Source: Adiantum capillus-veneris
Taxonomy: Eukaryota > Streptophyta > Polypodiopsida > Polypodiales > Pteridaceae
DNA length: 64,000 nt
NCBI GenBank assembly: GCA_014529385.2
Contig: CM043971.1
Location: forward strand, 33,687,709 to 33,751,708
Direction of reading: 5' to 3'
Numbering within the stretch: position 1 is the first letter of the stretch; every line of letters begins with the position of its first letter. Below the pieces are notes generated by a model. The model searched no databases, had not been told where the DNA came from, and saw only the letters and a program-made list of their open reading frames with translations. Shown piece after piece: positions 55,577-64,000 of the stretch. The position numbers and the translations under genes are program-made.

Positions 55577-56780
55577 AAATGTTTGGTATGCCAAAAGACA
55601 AAGTTTGATAGAGGGAAGCAACCTGGATTGCTTCAACCGTTTCCAATCCCTAATGACCATGGGAGAGCATATCCATGGATTTTCTCTTTGGATTGCCCAA
55701 ATCTATCCATGGGAATATGGGAATATGGACATTAGTAGACAGGTTTAGCAAACAAGCACATTTCATACCTGTCAAAAAAACTATCAAGGCCCATCAAATG
55801 GCAACCCTCTTTATATCACAAATCTCAAATACCATGGCTTGCCAATGTCCATAGTGTCGGGTGGATAGAGATCCTAGAATGACCAGTAATTTCTAGAAGG
55901 GTCTCTTTGAGAATTTAGGTACAAGGCTAAACTTCTCTTCGGCTTATCATCCCCAAACGGATGGCCAAAGAAAAATAGCTAATCTAAAATTTCTTGATCT
56001 ACTAAAAGCTTATGTCACAGAAGCAGATCAAAAGTCCCAATGGGAGAAGTACTTACCCTTAGTGGAGTATGCCCACAATAAAACTGTACATACTTGCATG
56101 GGAAAAGCACCTTTTGAGGTCATAGAGGAAAGATAAAAAATTCCCCTACTACTCAAGGTACATGGGAAGATCTTTGCTGCAAATGAATATAGCAGAGAGC
56201 CTACAACTTTTCAAAAGATTAAGGATGCTATATCCATCTCTCAACAAAGGCAAAAGGCTACTACTGATAAGTACAGAAGAGACCTAGCCTTTAAACAAAA
56301 TGATTGGGTCTTGCTTAAGTTTCTCAAGGCTTAATTAAGACACACAACGGGCTAGAATCCTACGAGACACCAAAAGTACTATGCTAAGCTAGCAAAAAGG
56401 TACTATGGTCCCTTTCAGATTCTTAGGCCAATCAATGAGATGGACTATCAACTCAAGTTGCCCAGCCATTGGCTCATACAAAATGCTTTCCACGTGAGCC
56501 TACTAAAACCTTACAAAGGAGAGCCACCTCAAGAAGCAATTATTGACCCACCGGAGATTGAGGACCAAGAAGAGGTGCTACAACCCGAGTCCATTCTTTG
56601 ACATGAAGACAAGGTATTACAAGGCGGAAAGACTATCCGCCAATATCTTATCAAGTTAAAAAATTATCCTTTTGAAGATGCTATATGGATGCAAGGCATA
56701 CAATTAAAGGATAACCTAAACCTTTCCAATGCTTACAATGATTCCCTAGAGTATGCAAATGTAAATATGTTTAAATGAAC
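55577..56780 (+). pseudogene. outer chromovirus integrase end and chromodomain
   Basis: It starts CLVCQKTKFDRGKQPGLLQPF, the Cys pair of the zinc domain cut off at 43184, and continues with the core. Near 55955 the third catalytic position reads HPQTDGQRKIAN, lysine where glutamate is expected. The C-terminal domain reads [20 protein letters not shown] and [18 protein letters not shown]. After it comes ESIL, a TGA, HEDKVLQGGKTIRQYLIKLK and NYPFEDAIWM, a chromodomain (about 56590-56700) whose usual I-K-W-K is I-K-L-K. Chromodomains steer chromoviruses to heterochromatin. Stops at the TGA and elsewhere inactivate it. Confidence 0.85.
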
Positions 56781-57088
56781 AAAGTTTTTTTCTTATAAGA
56801 CTCTCTTTTTCTTTATTGTGCACAAACATCAATGCATGCTTAGGATCATGTTTGTGGAGATGACGTCTCCCGAACACCAAGTAGATCTTGTCACTTTACT
56901 ATGGAAGATTGATATGGACTAATGTGCAGATATGCTTGCGGCAACTAACTCTCTCAAGCACCAAATGGGCTTGTCATCCATTCTGGAATGGTGTCGTAGG
57001 GTAGAATAGGGATCCTCCACCCGCTAGTAAGCGGACTAATGACTAGGCTTTATCTTCTCTACCTCATAGTCAAGGACGACTATGATTT

Positions 57089-57102
57089 CAAGAGAGAGGC
57101 AA
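57089..57102 (+). promoter_or_regulatory. polypurine tract of outer chromovirus
   Basis: CAAGAGAGAGGCAA lies directly before the TGTTGT that opens the 3' LTR. It is the plus-strand primer. Confidence 0.7.
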
Positions 57103-58632
57103 TGTTGTAAAAATTAATATCTAATACTCCCAAATTATTTTCTCATGTTAAACTAATCATTTAATATGGGGAAGTACCAGGGGAGTAAAAGCTAGAATAT
57201 TGGTAAGGTTGCCAAATCGGTCTCTATTAGGGATCCAAAGGGGGGTAGTTTGCAAAAGAGAAATGTGCTTCAATGGGGCTTAAAAGATCTGAGGTTCAAC
57301 CCCATTAACTTCCATAGGCTAAAGTTCCTAATTTTAATTGTATTGTCCAAAGGCCAAAGTAGGGGAAATATTGGATGGTCGTGGGAAGACTAAAAAGTCT
57401 TCCCACAACCCCCCTAGGAAGGAGGGGGCAAGCCCTTATTGTAGGGGATGAGAGAGAAACACACACACACACACACACACACACACCAAAGCTCCTCTTT
57501 ACACAAAAGGAATACTGGATGCATGTCAGGCTCCTAGCCAGTTGCTCCCAAATCTCCCCTCAAATCCTATTGGATGGCCATAGAGGTAGACCAATGAGAA
57601 TTAGGCTAAAGTAAATTTAGTCTAATCAATTTAAAAATTCTTGATAAAAGAACCAATAGAAATTAAGCTCCCTAGAAGACTATTTGACAGTCTACCAAGG
57701 GGTCCAATGAGCATCCAGCAGCCCAATGGCTTACCTGATTCCTATTGGCTAGAAGACAAAAAGGTCCAATGAGAGTTTAGATGAATTATTTAATTACCTA
57801 AAGCTCTCACAGAAGGGGAAAGGGGGACACATGTCACAAGGCTATCAATTATGCTTCTAGTTTATGATTGGCTAACCTTTGCAGGAGCCAATGAGAGGCC
57901 AACATGAGCAAAAATCAAGAGGGATCGACCAAGAGAGCGAAAGCTTGGCATTTTTAGTCTTACACACACACACACACACACACATATTATGTGTTAAGAA
58001 ATAAATCCATCTCCTTCCCCAAGCATTGAGAAGTAAAGGCCTACACCAACAACTCTTGGCTATGGAATGCAAATCCAACCAAGAGCCAAGCTTCAATGGC
58101 ATTCTTATCTCCTCTACCATGCTAATTACTAAGCTAAGCTATGCTATTAGAGTGATTATGTGAGGATAATACTTCTTTCTCATAAGATACATCTTCTTCC
58201 TCTCAACCTATCCTCATTCCCTACTAGCTCTCACCATTTTTGAAGGTGTGTGAGGTCTTGGAACTGAGGCTAGGGACACTAGGTACATTTTTCAAGCATA
58301 ATTTGGTGCATGAAGCTTCCATCTTCATTGTACCAACTAGTTTTGTCAAGGAACACAAAGATTGTATTGTACAAAAGTCTCCTTTGATGGGAGAGGCTAT
58401 AATACAAAGCCTTTATGGAGGGGGGACCAAATCCATGTAAATCCGGTCCTCAACTGTTGTCAATTGTTCTATTTCTCTCTCGTTTCAAGTATTTTCAATG
58501 CCAAATTAGCTAGGTGTAAATTGCTATGTTACTTTCTCAAATTAAGTACTCTCTATATGCTCATTAGGAACTTGTTCTTAATGAAATTCTCGCTATGTTA
58601 TCAATTTCTGCTACACACAAGTTACTAGTGCA
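57103..58632 (+). repeat. 3' LTR of outer chromovirus
   Basis: It begins TGTTGTAAAAATTAATATC and aligns with the start of the LTR at 43185 (TTTTCTCATGTTAAACTAAT). It later aligns with the shared segments about 44121-44900, including (AC)n at 57961-57983 and the phrase CTCTTGGCTATGGAATGCAA also found at about 54972. The divergence is much higher than between the two LTRs of the inner element. The right end (GTGCA) is approximate. Confidence 0.75.
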
Positions 58633-60655
58633 TTAAATGTTTTAATTTGTGCATGCCAAGCAGCATGTAGAGTGCATAGCATGGTACTAGTAATCTAGCA
58701 AGCTACTCTTAATATCTCTTTGTACATCCAAAACTTAATTCTAAGTCAAGTTGACTCGGGGTATAATTGAGATAGCTTATACAATCTCAAGAGTTTACAT
58801 ATCATACCAAATGACTGAAACTTGTGTTTTTTTCCCTTTAGTTTCAAAAGTCATACACTCAATTAATAGTCTAGTGTATGCTATTTACAATCAATTTTTT
58901 TTTTAAAGGGTGAATGAGAAATTTCATATTGACTCTTTACAGTCTCGTGCGGGATAAGAGGTCTCGAGTGCAGACACATGTGCATAGGAAGTAGTAAACA
59001 AAACATTGTTAGTTTTGTTTGATAGGGCTCGTTCTCCTATGAAGTTAGCCAAGGAAGTACAAGATAAATGATATCCAAGGAAGTACAAGGGCATAAATAA
59101 CCAAGGAAAAGGCAAGTTATATAGAGAAAGAATTTGGGAGACTCCACTAAGTTGTGGTTCTTGCAATATGCATAGCATATTTTATAAAGGTGAGACAGCA
59201 ACTTCTTTTTACTCTTCATCTAAACTATAACAAACAACTTGTCTAAGAAAGATAGTGAACTCATGACAATAAATAAGTCATTGCGATTCTCATGATGATA
59301 CCATTTCTTGTTTCGGTGAAACAAAACACAATTTTTGAAAGACAAATTCACTTAGTTGCATCCATTTCTTTATAGTGTGGTATGGGACACATATGTTGAA
59401 TATCTATGTAGTTGACATAAATTTTTGTTGGATTATTATTTTCTTTATTTTGGTTAAGCACACAAAGATCTTTGTACGATGGGTTTTTAGCTGTGTGGAT
59501 TGATTTATAGTGTGGTATGGGATACATCTGTTGAGTATCTCCGTAATTAAGCAGCAGCTTAAACTTCTAAGTAATTAGCTATCATTGATGATAATGCATC
59601 TTTTGAAGGGGTGGAGAAAATAATAGCATACTTTCCCCTCCATAGAGAGTCATAGACTAAAAAGTACTCCAGATGTTTGCACCATTTCAATCATCCAATA
59701 AAATCTTCGTATAGAAGAATAGGGGGCTCATGGTATTAATGCAAAAGGGGGGTCCCAATTGGGTGTATCAAAGGTGGAGAGAGGGCTTAAGTAGCTCATG
59801 GCCATGGCATCCTTGCGTAGGGAGTGCCTCTGGCGGCTTTGAGTGTGACGCGAGCAAAAAGTGGCGGTTTTGGGAGGCGATGGCTTGCGAGCAGGGAGAT
59901 GACATGGTGGATTAGGAAAAATATGAACCCCAAAATGGCTTTGTAAGGATCCCTGATTTTAAGGGATTAAGGTTGAAAATGTGTGTGATTTAGGAGACAA
60001 GGCCATTGAATGAGGGTCTCCTCATAGGACTTTTTTAGGTTGTCATAGGCTTTTTGTAGGTTGAAATAGAGGTTAGGGAGGGAGGATAGGTAAATTCTGT
60101 CTCTACCCAAAAGAGTGATCGTCCTTATGACAATAACTATCCTCCCCCCTTTCTTTTGCCACATCATCAAGGGCATCCATAGCCTCAACCCAAAAAGCAC
60201 ATCATCAAGGGCGTCCATAGCCTCAGAAAAAAAAAACACTTTTTCCACAACAAAACGTGCATAATCTGACAGATTTTGGAGCACAGTTGGTTACTTGTTT
60301 AGTTTGTTGTGATTGTTGTCGCCTTGGGTTTTGTTGTGGTGAAACAAGAAAATGAGTAGAACCTATTGATAGGCACCAATAATAGCTCAGCTTGGGACTT
60401 GATGAGCATTGGAAAAAAGCAAGTTGTGTCCCATAGTGCTCCATATACGACAAAGAGCTACTAAAGAGGGTAATTGAATCGAGAAAAAGGGTTGCAACTT
60501 AAGCTAATTTGGTAGTTATTTGCAGATTGCACCATTCAACCTAGTAATATCAACCATTTAGTCCCTAAATCCTGGAACCATCTTTGAGACACCCATCTTA
60601 TTCTCAATCAAGCATAGTCAATTAACACACTATAAAAAATGAACTACACTACCAA
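58633..60655. other. spacer
   Basis: No gene is recognised. The phrase tttatagtgtggtatggga(c/t)acat is repeated at about 59371 and 59504, and gttga(a/g)tatct follows both. Short ORFs on both strands have no domain. A downstream exon of the minus-strand gene may lie here but I could not identify it. Confidence 0.45.
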
Positions 60656-60656
60656 C

Positions 60657-60717
60657 CTGATAATCGTGTACGAATGTCATCCAATTGTGCAAGCCGGCGG
60701 ACAATGTTTGAGTCAAG
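60657..60717 (-). pseudogene. probable exon of an unrecognised host gene
   Basis: On the minus strand, TGTTTTTTTGTAG precedes and GTTGGTAG follows a 61-base segment that reads LDSNIVRRLAQLDDIRTRLS. The acceptor with its pyrimidine tract and the donor fit plant splice sites. It follows the next exon's phase (…ACAAG then GT). The protein family is unknown to me. Confidence 0.5.
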
Positions 60718-60955
60718 CTACAAAAAAACAATGTGAATAGTTAAACATATCATCTTGCAATGAAATGTCACAGACTGAAACTGCAAAGTATACAGTGCAC
60801 GTCATGCAGAGGTGCCATACAAAAGAATTGTGGAGAGCTGGCATTGTGGTCTCTCCAAAAATTATAAGAAACGAAATCCGTGCCCTGCCCCGTAGCATTT
60901 ATGTGCTGCACCAAGCAAACGCATAGTCATGGGGTGCTGGATACATATAACGAAC

Positions 60956-61020
60956 CTTGTAGTGTTGTTGAGTTGAAGTCTGGCTTGTGAAATTGAAATG
61001 TCCAGTGAATATATGTCCTC
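60956..61020 (-). pseudogene. probable exon of the same unrecognised gene
   Basis: Minus strand: ...TTTGACAAG precedes and GTTCGTTA follows 65 bases that read EDIYSLDISISQARLQLNNT. Both dinucleotides fit GT-AG introns. It lies 238 bases upstream of the exon at 60657-60717. Confidence 0.45.
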
Positions 61021-61699
61021 CTTGTCAAACACAACACACACGTGAAGACAAATAGAAAAGATGCAGGATGTAGATTAAACTTAAAGAGAAGGCGAAGCTA
61101 ACTTTATGTTCTACATCATAGACGTATTAAACTCCTACATAGTGCAAGAAGTGCCCTCGCTTTGCATCCTAAAATCAATGAGCCAGAGCTTCATGGCCTA
61201 GTCTTTGTTGGGCATATCCCGCAATCAATGCATTTTAAGAGACGAAATTTTAGACATACATGTCAACCAAGGCAATGCCATATGCCTTCAAGGGGATTTG
61301 ACATACGGCCAAAGCACTGCAAAGATTAACCAGGCCTTTCCCTCAAGCCCCCGACTAGAAATCTCCTTGTGTCTAATTTTTCCATGTATGTGTGTTAGGG
61401 TGGTAGAAAGTGACCTCCTTGTATTGTGGGACCAGCAGTGTGCTTGGTTGGCTTTTGGCTGGAGAACAAATACAACCTTCAAGAGAATGACAATGTTTCC
61501 TTCAGCAAGGTCTTCTATGGCAAATTCGCAGTGGTGATGGAGCAAGGGGGCATCATCATGTATGCCTCCACATTGGTCCCTTGTATTACAAGGTGGTGGG
61601 CTTCTCATCCATAGACAAGAACAACATGACAGTCGCCTCTGTTCGCTACCCTTCTCGTTGCACGGGCATCACCTTGACATACAATAGTGAAGGGGGAGT

Positions 61700-62108
61700 T
61701 GTGATCTTTCAATAGAAGTGCATTAGCAGAACGACTGAAAGCTAGAACTCCTTCAACATTTATGTAGGATCCAATGACAACATTATCATTTTCTTCAGGC
61801 TCAATTAGGATAGGAACTTCTACCGTTTGCATTGCCAACAGTCTCATAGCATCAGCAGAAAAATGTATTGAACGAGCCTGCGAAGGAAATGAGTTTTGGT
61901 GATTCGACTCGAGATTAGGCCAGTTGAACATTGATTGAAATCTGATATCTTCTGTTTCAATAGCACCAGAACAGACCACTCCCATGAGTTGACCGCACAA
62001 AATATTTGATCTTTGAGAGTGCTCATCACGTTGACAAGCATCCGAAGTACGTTGACAAGAATTGTGGAGAGCCAGCAAGAGTGCTTCGGATATTTTGCAG
62101 AAATTCAA
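61700..62108 (-). pseudogene. probable exon(s) of the same unrecognised gene
   Basis: An open minus-strand frame of 167 codons (62108-61605). Its middle reads CGQLMGVVCSGAIETEDI, RSIHFSADAMRLLAMQTVEV and NVVIGSYINVEGVLAFSRSA. The composition and lack of repeats look like real protein. The frame probably runs out of the exon before 61605, because the part below about 61690 overlaps unrelated-looking sequence. Exact splice sites are not assigned. Confidence 0.45.
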
Positions 62109-62218
62109 GATGTAAGCATAGCCTTCAACACCAAATCATAGGTAATTTCATTCAGAGAGACGCTCTCACTTTGCATTTGCTAAAAACAGCCTAGAGCATC
62201 CTGGTCATGACCTGTTCC

Positions 62219-62520
62219 ACATATCATGTAACGTTCCAAGAGTCAACATCCTGTATAAGAAGCTCCTTAAGCAATTTTTGTGCTTTTTGAAGTACACCAT
62301 ATTTGGCTATCTCTGATATCCCTTCATAAGAAGAGTTGATGTTGGCTTCCAGCTCTAGTGTGTAGACCCCGTGTGAGGGAAGGGATATGGCTTTAATTTA
62401 TGCACAGGCTCTCGTACAAGTCAAATATGACACAGCTTGCCATTGTCCAGCTCGCGGCTTGAATTTGTTGATGCAGGCTTCTAATGCTACATCTAAAAGT
62501 AGTTTGGCATAGTCCATGAT
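62219..62520 (-). pseudogene. probable upstream exon of the same gene, with stop
   Basis: The minus strand from about 62520 reads MDYAKLLLDVALEACINKFK, GQWQAVSYLTCTRACA, one in-frame TAA, then GVYTLELEANINSSYEGISE and KAQKLLKELLIQDVDSWNVT. The frame is constant across the TAA, so this is either a pseudogene or a very short intron. The protein is helical and ARM/HEAT-like by eye. I cannot name the family. Confidence 0.45.
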
Positions 62521-64000
62521 GCAAGATATTTTATGGACAGTCCGTTAATCTTATTGATTCCCCTTCAACGTACTTCTTTGTCTACTTGTCCCTTAGAAAA
62601 CCGTGCAAAAACTATAAGTGGAATTAAGGGAGAAAGTTGTGCAAGGACGAACATACGAGAAGCTGCATATGTAGCTATGCCAATCAACTTTGCTGCTTGG
62701 TGCTCCTTCTATTACAAGGAGAGGAGGACAAGGACGTGTGCAGCTGAGGTGGTTGTTGATGAGTTGTTACATTGTGCTCTAAATTAGCTTTCAACCCATT
62801 ATTCACAGAAAAGCATGAGTGTCCCTGGCCAAGCTCCAAGCTTCTTTCGAGAACTGCTGCTAGTGGAGAAAATCAAAGTGCTTCTGAGAGCAATTGAGAA
62901 ACGCAGACTGGTTTTTTTATATTATTCACTTGGTAGCTTTTCACGCACAATTTGTTTTTTATTTAGAGCTTCATTGCAGCGATATTTTTTAAAGATTTAA
63001 ATCTACTACCACGTGGTGGCTTCTGCGTTCACATACTGGTGAAAGAGCCTTGGGCTCACCAAGTAAAAATTAAAAAAACCTCACTTTTACTCAAAACTTC
63101 TCCCCAACCTATATGTATACCCAAAAATCAATTTTCTCTCTCAAAATCTCACTTCTAGACCTGCAAAATATCAAACTTCCGACCTTTTTTTATTTCCCTC
63201 CAAAATGACTCCCCTCTCTCTCTCTCTCTTCTCTCTGCTACGTTTCAGCACACACTCTTCCTCCTTCCCTCTCCTTGTTGCAGGTACACTCCATAGCTTT
63301 GTTGCATATCTTCCCCCCCTATAGCTCTCCACTCCATAGCCCTCCTCTCCACTTTGTGGCTCTCCTACAGATCTCCATCCCATAGCTCTTCACTCCATAG
63401 CTCACCTCTCCACTATGTGGCTCTACTGCAACTCTCCACTCTTGCTTGAGGCCAGCTTTATTCTCCTTGCCATGGAGCTAGGCGACATTAGAAATCTCCC
63501 ATCCTCAGTAAGATCATCAAGTTCGGAAATGGTTTCTCTACATGTTCGGTTGCCAAAGAACTTTGTACCCTCAATGCGTCATTACTTGCTGCACAACAAT
63601 GCCGTGGTGCAAGTCACACCAATGTGGACCTTCGGGTGCATGGTTGCCTCTACCTTAATGATCCAGCCATCAATGTGTATCCAACATTCAATAGCCTTGC
63701 TTCATTCTTACAATATGTAGATAGAGGGGAGCAAGGTCTTCTTGGATACTACTAGCAATTTAGACTATTGGAGCTCATAGCACACAATGGTCTTTGCATC
63801 AATGTTGACTTATTTTCCATACCATTAGTGGATTGCACGAAAGCATTGTTCGTGCAGAGGAGGAAGTGGAAACTCTTAATCTACACGTGGAAGAGAAGGA
63901 TGCCAAGATTGGGAAGCTTGAAGATAAGATCTTGCATCTTAAAAAGACACCCTTAGGTGCAAGGGAACGTAAGAGGAGCCTCATGCCATAGAGACTTTAA
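62521..64000. other. pyrimidine-rich right edge, no firm gene
   Basis: A CT-rich region runs at about 63200-63420 with repeats of ctctccactccatagc. Near 63838-63990 a plus-strand frame without its own ATG reads RAEEEVETLNLHVEEKDAKI and GKLEDKILHLKK, a coiled coil, then a basic tail and stop. It may be the end of a gene whose start is lost. Nothing else is recognised to the right edge. Confidence 0.35.

Larger units (their letters stand above)
34586..58632 (+). mobile_element. outer Ty3/gypsy chromovirus, 5'-truncated, hit by several other elements
   Basis: Pieces of one plus-strand chromovirus occur in order and in register: protease (34586-34690), protease end and reverse transcriptase (40629-41853), RNase H and integrase start (42319-43184), then integrase end and chromodomain (55577-56780), polypurine tract (57089-57102) and 3' LTR (57103-58632). 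Each gap is filled by another mobile element whose ends can be recognised. At each junction the host sequence resumes where it stopped, judged by alignment to the relative at 45376-54315. Its gag and 5' LTR are missing to the left of about 34586. Stops and deletions make it inactive. Confidence 0.8.

Noticed and set aside
61205-61690. G-type lectin-like receptor fragment on the plus strand (FSKVFYGKFAVVMEQGGIIM)
   Set aside because: The resemblance is faint, frames change, and no second lectin motif or kinase is present.

Overview
This is a transposon-rich stretch of plant nuclear DNA. It carries plant-type Ty3/gypsy retrotransposons from two lineages: a chromovirus with an initiator-Met-like primer-binding site and a chromodomain remnant, and an Athila/Tat-like group with an Asp-like primer-binding site. 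It also carries a CACTA (En/Spm) transposon with a TNP2-type transposase, small inverted-repeat transposons, and many long (CT)n, (GA)n, (AC)n and poly-C tracts. Only one stretch (about 60.6-62.5 kb) looks like small spliced exons of a host gene, and it is broken. Nothing bacterial, viral-episomal or organellar was seen, nor any tRNA or rRNA gene. A vascular plant with a large genome is the safe inference; the exact group cannot be told.

Region 1 (1-8.1 kb): decayed fragments of gypsy integrase (minus) and gag (plus), simple repeats, and the first cluster of a short DNA palindrome. Region 2 (8.1-19.65 kb, all minus): a decayed Athila/Tat-like element reading protease-1, reverse transcriptase, RNase H, integrase with two successive zinc-binding modules, then in the same frame a second retropepsin with a W-[VI]-P-K ORF. 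Below it lie a 2.3 kb non-coding block with the second palindrome cluster and a long coiled-coil ORF. Region 3 (19.65-23.76 kb): spacer with small tandem duplications. Region 4 (23.76-33.27 kb): an integrase tail, then an 8.87 kb non-autonomous LTR retrotransposon bounded by a CCCCA target duplication. It has gag, four CCHC zinc knuckles, protease and a W-[VI]-P-K ORF, but no reverse transcriptase or integrase.

Region 5 (34.59-58.63 kb) is a nested stack. An old chromovirus, 5'-truncated, was hit in its protease by a CACTA element (34691-40628), in its reverse transcriptase by a 465-bp TIR element (41854-42318), and in its integrase zinc domain by a second chromovirus of the same family (43185-55576; target duplication AAACG/AAATG). 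That second copy was itself hit by a 1-kb fold-back element (48026-49046) and holds a 3.5-kb block of foreign DNA (49.5-53.06 kb). The outer element's integrase, chromodomain, polypurine tract and 3' LTR follow at 55577-58632. Region 6 (58.6-64 kb): spacer, probable gene exons on the minus strand, and pyrimidine-rich DNA.

All transposon genes read here carry stops, frameshifts or deletions, so the window is mainly a fossil record. The most unusual features are the repeated 20-bp perfect palindrome, the two-protease polyprotein, the doubled integrase zinc module and the long coiled-coil ORF.
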